Positions 1-6,831 of a stretch of DNA of 9,668 nt are shown piece after piece. Location of the stretch: NCBI GenBank assembly GCA_022561955.1, contig JADFQF010000024.1, positions 1 through 9,668 on the forward strand. Reading direction: 5' to 3'. Position 1 is the stretch's first letter. Each line of letters starts with the position of its first letter. The notes below the pieces were generated by a model. The model was not told the DNA's origin and did not search any database. It saw nothing but the letters and a program-made list of their open reading frames with translations. The position numbers and the translations under genes are program-made. The DNA comes from Chloroflexota bacterium (GTDB lineage: Bacteria > Chloroflexota > Dehalococcoidia > SAR202 > UBA11138).

Positions 1-11
1 GACCTTGACAT
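1..11 (-). CDS. rpsS: 30S ribosomal protein S19 (uS19), 5' end only
   Basis: Only the first four codons are inside the window. On the minus strand they read ATG TCA AGG TC., giving Met-Ser-Arg-Ser, which is how many bacterial S19 proteins begin. An AGGGG ribosome-binding sequence lies about 9 nt upstream of the ATG. The position directly after rplB is the standard place for rpsS in the S10 operon. S19 binds the head of the 30S subunit with S13. Identity rests on gene order and four residues, so it is an inference, though a safe one. The gene continues beyond the left edge. Confidence 0.8.
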
Positions 12-93
12 TCTCGTTATCCCCTGACTTTATTCGTTCCTTGGGTTCTATGGCAGCGTCTAAAGCGCGAACGACGCACTCCGAGCTGCGAGT

Positions 94-927
94 TTACTTC
101 TGATACCTTCGGCGTTGTATGAACTTGTCCGAGGGCTTCTTCTTCTTTCGAGTCCTGTACCCCAGAGCAGGCTTGCCCCAGGGCGTCTTCGGCCCCGGCA
201 TGCCTATGGGAGACCGGCCCTCGCCGCCTCCGTGGGGATGGTCTCTCGGAGACATCACGGAACCGCGTACCGTGGGGCGCCATCCCATGTTCCTCCGTCG
301 ACCGGCCTTGCCGAGCTTTATGTTCTTGTGATCGACGTTGCTGACCTGTCCTATGGTCGCCATACAGGCGCTTAGGACATATCGCATCTCACCCGAAGGC
401 AGCCTCAGGAGGGTGTATTTCCCCTCCTCGGCAAGCACCTGGGCCGCGCTGCCGGCGCTGCGGACTATCTGGCCGCCGCGGCCGACCTGCATCTCGATGT
501 TGTGGACCATGGTGCCCTGGCGAATCGCCCGCAACGGCAGGGCGTTGCCGACTCTGAGCTCCGCCTGCTCTCCCGCCTCGACGGTGTCGCCGACCTTGAT
601 CCCATTGGGGGAAATAATGTATCGCCAATCGCCGTCGGGATACTTGATCAACGCGATGTACGAGGAGCGGTTGGGATCGTACTCGATGGAGGTTACCTCT
701 CCCGGAACGCCCGTCTTGTCGCGTTTGAAGTCGATGATCCGCAGCCTGCGCTTGTGGCCGCCGCCGCGATGCCTCACCGTAATCCTGCCCTTGGAGTTGC
801 GGCCCGCCCGCTTCTTGAGAGGCTTGAGCAGCGACTTTTTGGGCTTGTCGGTAGTGAAGTCGTCGGAGGTCGGCAGAACCGCCCCACGCTGACCGGGTGT
901 CGTAGGTTTTAATGCTCTTAACGGCAT
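94..927 (-). CDS. rplB: 50S ribosomal protein L2 (uL2)
   Basis: L2 is a primary 23S rRNA-binding protein needed for subunit joining and for the peptidyl-transferase region. The 277-residue product has the normal family length. It shows the N-terminal basic RNA-binding part with [10 protein letters not shown] at about 52-61, the central SH3-like folds, and the signature around [10 protein letters not shown] at about 229-238, which includes the conserved histidine region tied to peptidyl-transferase activity. The C-terminus is strongly basic, as expected. The ATG is one base after the rplW stop, with a GAGGG sequence inside the end of rplW as likely ribosome-binding site, so the two are probably translationally coupled. 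The stop is TAA. The next gene, rpsS, begins 82 nt later, an unusually wide gap for this cluster. Confidence 0.98.
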   Translation of the reverse strand: MPLRALKPTTPGQRGAVLPTSDDFTTDKPKKSLLKPLKKRAGRNSKGRITVRHRGGGHKRRLRIIDFKRDKTGVPGEVTSIEYDPNRSSYIALIKYPDGDWRYIISPNGIKVGDTVEAGEQAELRVGNALPLRAIRQGTMVHNIEMQVGRGGQIVRSAGSAAQVLAEEGKYTLLRLPSGEMRYVLSACMATIGQVSNVDHKNIKLGKAGRRRNMGWRPTVRGSVMSPRDHPHGGGEGRSPIGMPGPKTPWGKPALGYRTRKKKKPSDKFIQRRRYQK

Positions 928-928
928 C

Positions 929-1213
929 TTAGACGCCCTCGAAAATAGTTATGGTGTCTCCGGGTGAAAGGGTCACGATCGCCTTTTTCCAGGACTTCTT
1001 GAGCGTCGCCCTCGGTCCGTACTTCTTGCTTTTCCCCCGCATGTTCATGGTGTTTACCTTCGTGACCGTGACGTCGAAGGCGTCCTGCACCGCAATTCTT
1101 ATCTGGTGCTTGGTTGAACCGGTTGCGACTTCGAATACGTATCGACCCTCATCCTGCATGAGGGTGCTCTTCTCGGTGATTATGGGCCTTCGTAGGATCT
1201 CGAAAGGGTGCAT
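929..1213 (-). CDS. rplW: 50S ribosomal protein L23 (uL23)
   Basis: L23 binds 23S rRNA domain III at the polypeptide exit tunnel, where it is the docking site for trigger factor and signal recognition particle. The 94-residue product has the normal bacterial length. It starts with the family pattern RRPIITEKS at about 8-16, has the TKVNTMN strand at about 51-57, a basic loop (RGKSKKYG, about 59-66), and the typical KKAIVTL / GDTI end. The frame stays open upstream through most of rplD, but the ATG at 1211-1213 is chosen for three reasons: homology begins there, it lies 2 nt after the rplD stop, and an AGGA sequence precedes it inside the end of rplD. It is followed after one base by rplB. Confidence 0.97.
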   Translation of the reverse strand: MHPFEILRRPIITEKSTLMQDEGRYVFEVATGSTKHQIRIAVQDAFDVTVTKVNTMNMRGKSKKYGPRATLKKSWKKAIVTLSPGDTITIFEGV

Positions 1214-1215
1214 GG

Positions 1216-1890
1216 CTATTCTTCCTGGGCTCCGTCGTCGAGATTTTTGGGCCGCCGGCGAACGAAAGGTCCGCCCCAGTTCACCTCTGCGTTGCGGACG
1301 GCATCGAGCGTCATCACGACTTTTCTGGCGTTGAGTATCGAGAGCGTGTTGAGCAGCGCCGACGGAATGGTCCGCACCCTGGGCAGGTTTCTGGCTGCTC
1401 GGAGTGTGTCCGCGCCTGCGCCGTCGGCCACCAATAAGACGGAGCTGCTCACGTCCAACGACTGCAAGAACTGCGCCATATCCTTTGTCTTGGCGTGCTC
1501 GAGCTCGAGGTTTTCCACTACGACGAGCTGGTTTTCCCTGACTTTGTCCGAAAGGATCGCCTTGAGAGACTGGCGCTTCATCCTTTTGGTGGTTCGTTGG
1601 CGGTAGCTCCTGGGTATCGGCCCAAATACGACGCCTCCGCCTCGCCACTGGGGCGACCTTATCGAGCCCTGCCTGGCGCGGCCGGTGGATTTCTGCGGCC
1701 TGGGCTTTGCGCCGCCGCCGGCTACCTGCGCGCGGGTCTTGGTCTTTGCCGTCCCCTGGCGCCGGTTGGCTAGCTGCCCGACCATCACCTGGTGGACAAG
1801 CGGAGCGTTCATGGGAGCGTCGAATACGTCGTCGCGCACATCGACGCTGCCGATGACGATTCCTTTGGTGTTATGAAGTGCAAGCTTCAC
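1216..1890 (-). CDS. rplD: 50S ribosomal protein L4 (uL4)
   Basis: L4 is an early-assembly 23S rRNA-binding protein. Its long loop reaches the exit tunnel, and in Enterobacteria it also represses its own operon. The 224-residue product carries that loop at about 46-92, with VAGGGAKPRPQKSTGRAR followed by GSIRSP and WRGGG, and then the globular alpha/beta domain with VLLVADG at about 151-157. The tail after NAEVNWGG is 15-20 residues longer than in many L4 proteins and ends in the acidic DDGAQEE. The start codon is GTG, fixed by the MKLALHNTKG N-terminus and a 2-nt gap from rplC; the upstream ribosome-binding sequence (GAAGAA) is weak, so coupling to rplC is plausible. The stop is TAG. Whether L4 regulates this operon cannot be told from the sequence. 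Confidence 0.97.
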   Translation of the reverse strand: MKLALHNTKGIVIGSVDVRDDVFDAPMNAPLVHQVMVGQLANRRQGTAKTKTRAQVAGGGAKPRPQKSTGRARQGSIRSPQWRGGGVVFGPIPRSYRQRTTKRMKRQSLKAILSDKVRENQLVVVENLELEHAKTKDMAQFLQSLDVSSSVLLVADGAGADTLRAARNLPRVRTIPSALLNTLSILNARKVVMTLDAVRNAEVNWGGPFVRRRPKNLDDGAQEE

Positions 1891-1892
1891 GG

Positions 1893-2528
1893 TTAGTTCT
1901 TCATCCTTCGGACCTGTTTTCGCAGGATAACGAGAGAGTTCCGGGCGCCGGGAATCGTCCCCTTAACCAGCAGGATGTTCTTCTCGGGGTCTGCCGAGAC
2001 GACTACGAGGTTCCTTGCGGTTATCTTGGCATTGCCCATATGGCCGGCCATGCGCAGGCCCTTGATTACTCTGCCCGGCGTGGTTCCGGCGCCGATCGAG
2101 CCGGGGGCCCTGTGCCTGTCCGACTGCCCGTGGGTCTTCGGCCCTCCGTGGAAGTGGTGTCGCTTGACGCCGCCGGCGAAGCCTCGGCCCTTGGAGTAGG
2201 ACGTTGCGTCTATCCTCTCGCCTTCTTCGAATAGGCTGACGTCCACGGTCTGCCCGACCTCTACCTCGGAGATGTCGTCGACGCCGACCTCTCTCAGGAA
2301 CCGGAAGAGATTTCCGGCGTTCCTCAGATGTCCGGCCTCGGGCTTACTCAGGCGCTTTACGGGCTCGTAGCCGAGCTGCACGCCCACGTATCCGTCGTTA
2401 TCGGTGGTCTTGACCTGCGTGACGGTGCAGGGTCCCACCCACAGAGCCGTAACGCAGTCCGACTGGCCGTTTTCCTGGAAGACCTGTGTGGTCCCTATTT
2501 TTTTACCTAGGAGTCCGTGTAAGGGCAT
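1893..2528 (-). CDS. rplC: 50S ribosomal protein L3 (uL3)
   Basis: L3 starts 50S assembly near the 3' end of 23S rRNA, and its long loop reaches toward the peptidyl-transferase centre. The 211-residue product has the usual length. It opens with GLLGKKIGTTQVF, continues with NDGYVGVQLGY at about 44-54 and KPEAGH at about 62-67, and carries the signature loop from KGRGFAGGVKRHHF (about 113-126) through THGQSDRHRAPGSIG (about 132-146) to KGLRMAGHMG. At the position of the E. coli glutamine methylated by PrmB (Q150) there is a threonine (about T149). The ATG is 14 nt after the rpsJ stop, with only a weak purine-rich sequence before it. rplD follows after 2 nt. Confidence 0.98.
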   Translation of the reverse strand: MPLHGLLGKKIGTTQVFQENGQSDCVTALWVGPCTVTQVKTTDNDGYVGVQLGYEPVKRLSKPEAGHLRNAGNLFRFLREVGVDDISEVEVGQTVDVSLFEEGERIDATSYSKGRGFAGGVKRHHFHGGPKTHGQSDRHRAPGSIGAGTTPGRVIKGLRMAGHMGNAKITARNLVVVSADPEKNILLVKGTIPGARNSLVILRKQVRRMKN

Positions 2529-2542
2529 AGCTAATATCTTTT

Positions 2543-2857
2543 CTAAAGCTTGATCGAGATGTCCACGCCTGCGGGGACATTCAGCCTGGTGAGAGAATCG
2601 ATGGTCTTGGAGGTGGGTTCGAGGATGTCGATCAGCCGGTTGTGGGTGCGGAGTTCGAAGTGCTCTCTGGAGTCTTTGTCGATATGGGGCCCTCGAATTA
2701 CGCAGAACCTCTTTATTGAGGTGGGTAGGGGCACAGGACCGGTGACTCTCGCGCCTGTACGCTCGGCAGCCTCCACTATCTGGCTGGCCGAGAGGTCCAG
2801 TATTCGGTGGTCGAACGCCTTCAATATAATCCGGATTTTCTGGTTGCTGGTCGTCAT
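2543..2857 (-). CDS. rpsJ: 30S ribosomal protein S10 (uS10)
   Basis: S10 sits in the 30S head; in many bacteria it also joins NusB in transcription antitermination. The 104-residue product matches the family length. It shows the N-terminal strand [11 protein letters not shown] at about 7-17, the helix around [20 protein letters not shown] at about 40-47, the [20 protein letters not shown] segment at about 55-74, and the DISIKL end. An AAGG ribosome-binding sequence lies 8 nt before the ATG. The 35-nt gap after fusA is the widest one between rpsL and rplB. In many bacteria tuf sits here, but no tuf sequence is present, so S10 follows EF-G directly. The stop is TAG. Confidence 0.98.
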   Translation of the reverse strand: MTTSNQKIRIILKAFDHRILDLSASQIVEAAERTGARVTGPVPLPTSIKRFCVIRGPHIDKDSREHFELRTHNRLIDILEPTSKTIDSLTRLNVPAGVDISIKL

Positions 2858-2892
2858 CGTAAACCTTTATCTATCTGATGAATAAAATCGAC

Positions 2893-4953
2893 TCAGATAT
2901 TTATAGCAGATTCGGGTGCCTTTTCGTAGCTTTCAAACTCCAGGGAGTAGCTCGCGCGGCCCTGCGTGAGCGAACGAAGGGCGCTGGCGTAGCCGAAGCT
3001 CTCTCCCAGCGGCAAAGCGGCCTGGACGACCTGAATGTCCCCCTGACCCTCGATGTTTCTTATGTTAGCACGATGGCGACCCAAATCGCCAAGTACGTCG
3101 CCCAAGAACTCGCCCGGTGTAACTACCTCAAGGCGCATGATGGGTTCGAGCACGACGGGACGGGCCTTCCGCACCGCCTCTTTGGCGGCCATGGAGCCCG
3201 CAATCTTGAAGGAGACCTGTGACGAGTCCACTTCATGGAAGCTGCCGTCCAAAAGTGTTACCTTCATGTCAATGATGGGAAAGCCGGAAAGCGGGCCGGT
3301 GTTGAGCGCCTCTCGGACTCCAGCCTCAACGGAGGGGATGAACTCCCTGGGAATGGAGCCGCCCCTGATCTTGTCCTCGATTTCGATACCCGAGCCGCGT
3401 TTGCCGGGCTCGACCTCTATCACGACATGGCCGTACTGGCCGTGCCCACCGGACTGTCTTATGAAGCGTCCCTCCGCTCTCGCGGGGATCGTGATCGCTT
3501 CGCGGTAGGCCACCCTCGGCCTTCCGACGTTGCCTTCTACCTTGAATTCTCGCTTCATGCGGTCGACGAGGATCTCCAGGTGTAGCTCACCCATGCCGGA
3601 CATGATCGTCTGCCCGGTCTCTTCGGCATAGGTTACCCGGAACGTCGGGTCTTCGTCGGAAAGTTTGATCAACGCATCCGATAGCCTGTCCTGGTCCGCC
3701 CGCGACTTGGGCTCGATGGCTACGGAGATCACCGGCTCGGGGAACGTTATCGTCTCCAGAACGAGGGGCTCGTCCAGGTCGCATATGGTGTCGCCCGTGG
3801 AGGTGTCCTTGAGGCCGACCGCCGCGGCGATCTGACCGGCATATACCTCTTCGACATCCTCGCGATGCTGGGCATGCATCTGGACGATTCGACCCATGCG
3901 TTCCCTTTTCTTGCTGGTGGAGTTATAGATGATCGCGCCGGATTTTATCCTGCCGGAGTAGACCCTGAAGTAGACCAGGCGACCTATGAACGGGTCTGAA
4001 ACGGTCTTGAAAGCGAGTGCTGAAAATGGATCGTCGAGGCTCGGGCGACGGGTCAGCTCTTCGCTGGTCTTTACGTCTTTCCCTACTACCGGCGGCAGGT
4101 CTACCGGTGACGGCAGATAGTCCCCTACGGCATCGAGAAGCGTCTGGATGCCCTTATTTTTCAGCGCCGTGCCACACAGCACCGGAACGATTCGGTAGTC
4201 TATCGTCGCCCTCCTGAGGGCCTGCTTCAATTCGTCGCGGCTGATTTCCTCCTCTTCCAGATACTTTAGGAGCAGATCGTCATCGGTCTCGGCGACCTTT
4301 TCGATCAGCACGCCCCGATAGTTCTTACACTCCTCGATGAGCTCTTCGGGTACCGGCCCTTCTTTCGGCTCCTCCGTGACATCGTCGGACCAGATCCAGG
4401 ACTTCTCTTCCACCAGATCGATCACGCCTCGAAAGTTGTCTTCGCTGCCGACGGGAATCTGGATCGCTACGGGGTTGGCTCGGAGTCGGTGGGTTATGGT
4501 GTCGATGGTTCGCTGAAAGTCGGCCCCGACGCGGTCCATCTTGTTTACGAAGCAGATTCTCGGTACGTGGTATCGGTCCGCCTGTCGCCAGACCGTCTCT
4601 GACTGGGATTGGACGCCTGCGACGGCGTCAAACACAACAACACCGCCATCTAGTATTCGGAGGCTTCGCTCCACTTCGGCGGTGAAGTCGACGTGGCCGG
4701 GGGTGTCGATAATGTTGATGTCGTACCCCTTCCAGCTCGCCGTTGTTGCTGCAGAGGTAATTGTTATGCCTCGCTCCCGCTCCTGGGCCATCCAGTCCAT
4801 TGCGGTAGTGCCCTCGTCGACGCCACCCAATCTGTATATGCGGCCCGAAAAGTAAAGCACACGCTCGGTGACCGTGGTCTTACCGGCGTCTATGTGCGCT
4901 ATGAATCCGATGTTACGGATTTTTTCCAGCTTTATGCCGTTATTGGATTCCAT
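2893..4953 (-). CDS. fusA: Elongation factor G (EF-G)
   Basis: EF-G is the GTPase that drives translocation of tRNA and mRNA and, with RRF, ribosome recycling. The 686-residue product is close to the usual 690-700. The GTPase domain has G1 AHIDAGKT at about 19-26, a switch I region ending in [11 protein letters not shown] at about 61-71, G3 DTPGH at 83-87 and G4 NKMD at 137-140. It is followed by the domain II beta barrel, domain III (around [12 protein letters not shown]), domain IV with the GGHGQYGHV pattern, and domain V near the C-terminus. All five domains and the catalytic switch II histidine (H87) are present, so it should be active. Its place between rpsG and rpsJ marks it as canonical EF-G, not a paralogue such as FusB/EF-G2 or Tet(O/M). 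The gap from rpsG is 21 nt, with a weak ribosome-binding site. The stop is TGA. Confidence 0.98.
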   Translation of the reverse strand: MESNNGIKLEKIRNIGFIAHIDAGKTTVTERVLYFSGRIYRLGGVDEGTTAMDWMAQERERGITITSAATTASWKGYDINIIDTPGHVDFTAEVERSLRILDGGVVVFDAVAGVQSQSETVWRQADRYHVPRICFVNKMDRVGADFQRTIDTITHRLRANPVAIQIPVGSEDNFRGVIDLVEEKSWIWSDDVTEEPKEGPVPEELIEECKNYRGVLIEKVAETDDDLLLKYLEEEEISRDELKQALRRATIDYRIVPVLCGTALKNKGIQTLLDAVGDYLPSPVDLPPVVGKDVKTSEELTRRPSLDDPFSALAFKTVSDPFIGRLVYFRVYSGRIKSGAIIYNSTSKKRERMGRIVQMHAQHREDVEEVYAGQIAAAVGLKDTSTGDTICDLDEPLVLETITFPEPVISVAIEPKSRADQDRLSDALIKLSDEDPTFRVTYAEETGQTIMSGMGELHLEILVDRMKREFKVEGNVGRPRVAYREAITIPARAEGRFIRQSGGHGQYGHVVIEVEPGKRGSGIEIEDKIRGGSIPREFIPSVEAGVREALNTGPLSGFPIIDMKVTLLDGSFHEVDSSQVSFKIAGSMAAKEAVRKARPVVLEPIMRLEVVTPGEFLGDVLGDLGRHRANIRNIEGQGDIQVVQAALPLGESFGYASALRSLTQGRASYSLEFESYEKAPESAINI

Positions 4954-4974
4954 CTCTATACGATTCTTCTAGCT

Positions 4975-5445
4975 CTACCAGCGGTAGTGTGCGAAGGCGC
5001 GGTTGGCCTCGGCCATCCTGTGCAGGTCTTCGCGTCTTCTTACCGCGGTGCCCTGATTTCTTGACGCCTCCAATATCTCGCTGGCGAGGCTTTCATGGGT
5101 CGGCCGGCTTCCACGATTGCGGGCGGACTCTATCATCCACCTCATGGCAAGGGTCATTCTCCGCTCGGGTCTGACCTCTGTCGGCACCTGGTACGTGGCG
5201 CCGCCGACACGTCGGGACCGCACCTCCAACATTGGGGTGGCGTTGCGGATAGCCTGCTCGAACACCTCCAACGGAGATCGGTTCGTCTGCTGTTCCACGA
5301 TGTCCAGTGCTTTATAGACGATACGCTGCGCGACCGTCTTCTTGCCGTTCCACATTATCTTGTTAATGAATTTGCTCAGCTCGACGCTGCCGTACCTGAT
5401 GTCCGGTGGAATTATTCTCTTTTCAGCTCTTCTACGACGGGCCAT
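4975..5445 (-). CDS. rpsG: 30S ribosomal protein S7 (uS7)
   Basis: S7 starts assembly of the 30S head by binding the 3' domain of 16S rRNA and lies next to the E-site tRNA. The 156-residue length is that of the standard bacterial protein. It shows the basic N-terminus [10 protein letters not shown], the helix around [17 protein letters not shown] (20-36), the beta-hairpin [19 protein letters not shown] at about 78-96 and the C-terminal [15 protein letters not shown]. The ATG lies 24 nt after the rpsL stop, with a GAG-containing sequence about 10 nt upstream. In E. coli S7 represses the str operon by binding the rpsL-rpsG spacer; here that spacer is too short to hold the large E. coli structure, so that control is unlikely in the same form. 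The last point is inference. Confidence 0.98.
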   Translation of the reverse strand: MARRRRAEKRIIPPDIRYGSVELSKFINKIMWNGKKTVAQRIVYKALDIVEQQTNRSPLEVFEQAIRNATPMLEVRSRRVGGATYQVPTEVRPERRMTLAMRWMIESARNRGSRPTHESLASEILEASRNQGTAVRRREDLHRMAEANRAFAHYRW

Positions 5446-5469
5446 ATCTTGATCTCAACTTTGCTTCGG

Positions 5470-5892
5470 TTAGGCGGGACCGGTCTCTCGCTTGGTGCCG
5501 TACTTGCTTCGTCCCCGTCTCCGTCCGTCGACGCCTGCCGTGTCCAGCGCACCACGTATCACGTGGTATCGAACGCCGGGCAGGTCCTTAACGCGTCCCC
5601 CGCGTATCAGCACGACGGAGTGCTCCTGCAGGTTGTGGCCTTCGCCGGGAATGTAGGCCGTTACTTCCATGCCGTTGGTAAGCCTTACCCTGGCTACTTT
5701 TCGAAGGGCGGAGTTAGGCTTTTTAGGTGTCTGCGTCCTCACCTGAACACAAACGCCCCTTTTTTGCGGGGCGCCTGAATCTCTTCGTCCACGGTTCTTA
5801 AGCGAGTTAAAGGAATATCGAAGCGCGGGCGCCTTGTCCTTCTTCTTCTTCATTTTTCTGCCCTTGCGCACGAGCTGATTGACCGTGGGCAT
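5470..5892 (-). CDS. rpsL: 30S ribosomal protein S12 (uS12)
   Basis: S12 lies at the decoding centre and affects translational accuracy; it is the classic streptomycin-resistance target. The 140-residue product is longer than the 124 residues of E. coli because of an N-terminal insertion at about 24-40 (around [13 protein letters not shown]), of the type seen in Bacillus and other Gram-positive-like lineages. Key segments are intact: TPKKPNS at about 55-61 and GRVKDLPGV at about 99-107. The lysines altered in streptomycin-resistant mutants (K57 and K102 here) and the aspartate methylthiolated by RimO in E. coli (D103 here) are all present, so a sensitive wild-type form is predicted. A GAGG ribosome-binding sequence precedes the ATG. 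It is the first gene of the operon, about 77 nt downstream of the predicted transcription start. Confidence 0.98.
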   Translation of the reverse strand: MPTVNQLVRKGRKMKKKKDKAPALRYSFNSLKNRGRRDSGAPQKRGVCVQVRTQTPKKPNSALRKVARVRLTNGMEVTAYIPGEGHNLQEHSVVLIRGGRVKDLPGVRYHVIRGALDTAGVDGRRRGRSKYGTKRETGPA

Positions 5893-5947
5893 GATAAAAC
5901 CTCAATCTTTTTGGATAAGCACGCTCAATGGGAATGCCAAAAAACGA

Positions 5948-5967
5948 GGACACCTTTTAAGGCGACC
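5948..5967 (-). promoter_or_regulatory. Imperfect hairpin in the rpsL operon leader
   Basis: On the transcribed (minus) strand, GGTCGCCTT and AAGGTGTCC can pair around a tiny loop, with one T-T mismatch and one G-U pair; its core is a CCTTTTAAGG near-palindrome. It would form almost at the 5' end of the predicted mRNA, about 60 nt before the rpsL ribosome-binding site. It could stabilise the transcript or be a protein-binding site. Pairing is seen in the sequence; any function is inference. No T-run follows, so it is not a terminator. Confidence 0.35.
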
Positions 5968-5975
5968 AAGAAGAA

Positions 5976-6004
5976 ATTCTACTATCGTGAGCCACCGATG
6001 TCAA
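5976..6004 (-). promoter_or_regulatory. Sigma-70-type promoter of the rpsL operon
   Basis: On the minus strand a perfect TTGACA -35 box (5999-6004) is followed by a 17-bp spacer and a TAGAAT -10 box (5976-5981), 11 of 12 consensus matches at ideal spacing. The predicted start is near 5969, giving a leader of about 77 nt before the rpsL ATG. It points toward the ribosomal operon, and no other match of this quality was seen in the intergenic region. A strong constitutive promoter fits a ribosomal-protein operon. Confidence 0.8.
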
Positions 6005-6031
6005 CAATATCCGGGGCTCATATTAGGGCTC
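5988..6031. promoter_or_regulatory. Inverted TGAGCC/GGCTCA half-sites around the -35 box, with a third GGGCTC
   Basis: TGAGCC (5988-5993) and GGCTCA (6015-6020) form a perfect 6-bp inverted repeat, 21 bp apart, that brackets the -35 box of the rpsL promoter. GGGCTC (6014-6019) recurs at 6026-6031, 12 bp further on, as a direct repeat. The placement would suit a regulator that blocks or helps RNA polymerase. Six-base matches can arise by chance, so this is a candidate operator only. Confidence 0.25.
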
Positions 6032-6217
6032 TAAATCGCGGTATTTTGGACCCCGTGCTCCGCGAAGACGACCCTTGTTCTGCGGGGGCGTGCCAACAAT
6101 TCGAATCGCGTTACGTCCGCTCACGACTCAGGCGTGAACTCCCGTCTGACTCCTATTGTTTTCACGTGCCAATCCCGCGAGATCTTGCCGGCATTCCGGA
6201 ACGCATTTATGTCTAAT

Positions 6218-6245
6218 GGGGCAAGGAGCTTTGACGGCCCCTTGC
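6218..6245 (+). promoter_or_regulatory. Two competing hairpins upstream of rplS
   Basis: GCAAGG (6221-6226) can pair with CCTTGC (6240-6245). GGGGC (6218-6222) can instead pair with GCCCC (6237-6241). The two stems share bases and exclude each other. If transcription starts upstream of 6218, this could be a switching leader for rplS; L19 leader motifs are known in Firmicutes and other groups, but I cannot show a match. If the promoter is at 6242-6271, the element lies in untranscribed DNA. Function is unproven. Confidence 0.25.
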
Positions 6246-6271
6246 ATCCAGAGAACTCCGGCAGTTAGAAT
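6242..6271 (+). promoter_or_regulatory. Candidate promoter of rplS
   Basis: A TAGAAT -10 box (6266-6271, five of six matches) lies 18 bp after a weak TTGCAT -35 box (6242-6247, three of six). The start would be near 6278, giving a leader of about 47 nt. A better -35 match, TTGACG at 6231-6236, has no -10 box at suitable spacing. This is the best plus-strand candidate before rplS but clearly weaker than the rpsL promoter. Confidence 0.4.
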
Positions 6272-6309
6272 CATATGCTGTGCCAGTAAATCATCTCTCG
6301 AATTTATGG

Positions 6310-6315
6310 TAAGGA
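6310..6315 (+). promoter_or_regulatory. Ribosome-binding site of rplS
   Basis: The purine-rich TAAGGA lies 9 nt before the ATG at 6325. An earlier ATG at 6306 (ATG GTA AGG) is 19 nt upstream, out of frame with L19 and without a site of its own, so 6325 is the better start. Confidence 0.65.
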
Positions 6316-6324
6316 AATTATCAG

Positions 6325-6663
6325 ATGGAAGCCTACGAATTAATACAGCTAGAGCCTAATCCTAATATAGAGGACTTTCAGGCGGGCGACACGGTAAGGG
6401 TGAACATCAAGGTCACGGAAGGCGATAGGACCCGCACGCAGGCATTCCAGGGCGTCGTCATTCGTCGCCGTGGCGGCGGCCCGGGCGAGTCGTTCACTGT
6501 ACGCAGGGTGACCCACGAGATTGGGGTCGAGCGTACGTTCCTGCTGCACTCCCCGAACGTCGAGTCCGTCAGCGTCACGCGAAGGGGGAAGGTGCGAAGG
6601 TCACGCCTCTACTACCTTCGGGGCCTTTCCGGGAGGGCGGCTCGCATCAAAGAGAGGCGCTAG
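6325..6663 (+). CDS. rplS: 50S ribosomal protein L19 (bL19)
   Basis: L19 lies at the subunit interface of the 50S and contributes to intersubunit bridges with 16S rRNA. The 112-residue product has the usual length. It shows the N-terminal [17 protein letters not shown] segment (about 14-30), then [16 protein letters not shown] (about 37-52), [22 protein letters not shown] (about 56-77), and the [22 protein letters not shown] end (about 89-110), all typical of bL19. In most bacteria rplS ends the rpsP-rimM-trmD-rplS operon. Here it stands alone, divergent from the str operon and separated from priA by hairpins including a probable terminator, so it is probably transcribed as a single gene. The stop is TAG. 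Confidence 0.98.
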   Translation: MEAYELIQLEPNPNIEDFQAGDTVRVNIKVTEGDRTRTQAFQGVVIRRRGGGPGESFTVRRVTHEIGVERTFLLHSPNVESVSVTRRGKVRRSRLYYLRGLSGRAARIKERR

Positions 6664-6677
6664 TCGACGAATATTTA

Positions 6678-6708
6678 TTGGCCCTTGGACGGCGCTTCCA
6701 GGGGCCAA
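6678..6708 (+). terminator. 12-bp hairpin just after rplS, without a T-run
   Basis: TTGGCCCTTGGA (6678-6689) and TCCAGGGGCCAA (6697-6708) pair over 12 positions with a single G-U wobble around a 7-nt loop. It begins 14 nt after the rplS stop. No T-run follows on either strand, so it is not a canonical intrinsic terminator. It may protect the 3' end of the rplS mRNA or act with the next hairpin. Confidence 0.45.
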
Positions 6709-6724
6709 AGTGTAACCTCATTTA

Positions 6725-6773
6725 GGCGTTCCGAAGCGGCGGATACCGGCGAATTCGGGACGCCTTATTGTTT
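6725..6773 (+). terminator. Probable rho-independent terminator of rplS
   Basis: GGCGTTCCGAA (6725-6735) pairs with TTCGGGACGCC (6754-6764), 11 positions with one G-U wobble, around an 18-nt loop that can itself fold (CGG-ATA-CCG). The T-rich TTATTGTTT follows directly. This is a good intrinsic terminator for rplS and would isolate it from priA. Confidence 0.65.
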
Positions 6774-6783
6774 CTGCTATTGT

Positions 6784-6801
6784 ATAGCCGAGGCAGGCTA
6801 T
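6784..6801 (+). promoter_or_regulatory. 6-bp inverted repeat in front of priA
   Basis: ATAGCC (6784-6789) and GGCTAT (6796-6801) form a perfect 6-bp stem with a 6-nt loop, ending 30 nt before the priA start. It could be an mRNA leader hairpin or a dyad operator. It is the third inverted repeat in the 168-nt rplS-priA gap. No convincing priA promoter was found. Confidence 0.3.
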
Positions 6802-6831
6802 CCCCCAACCGGACCGCACTCCATTTGAGCT

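Larger units (their letters stand above)
5893..6324. other. 432-bp divergent intergenic region between rpsL and rplS
   Basis: This gene-free stretch separates the minus-strand str/S10 operon from plus-strand rplS. It contains the strong rpsL promoter, a leader hairpin, candidate operator repeats, and on the other side competing hairpins and a weaker promoter before rplS. Reading frames open across it on the plus strand are short, start from poor codons without ribosome-binding sites, overlap the rpsL promoter and resemble nothing I recognise. I see no tRNA. From about 6040 to 6190 nothing specific could be assigned. Confidence 0.7.

Noticed and set aside
338..892. 184-codon plus-strand frame opposite rplB
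   Set aside because: Shadow of the conserved L2 gene, no ribosome-binding site or recognisable domain.
929..1648. Longer L23 frame of 239 codons
   Set aside because: The upstream part lies out of frame inside rplD and has low-complexity arginine-rich sequence; L23 homology starts at the ATG at 1213.
2896..2960. TTGAAA and TATAAA boxes at the end of fusA, as an internal promoter for rpsJ
   Set aside because: The spacing is about 25 bp, too long for a sigma-70 promoter, and the boxes are inside conserved EF-G codons.
6096..6113. TTCGAAT sequence that resembles a tRNA T-loop
   Set aside because: The flanking bases cannot form a 5-bp T-stem and no acceptor, D or anticodon arms are found around it.
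5911..6216. 101-codon plus-strand frame in the rpsL-rplS gap
   Set aside because: It begins with TTG without a ribosome-binding site, runs across the rpsL promoter and leader, and has an unstructured, unrecognisable composition.
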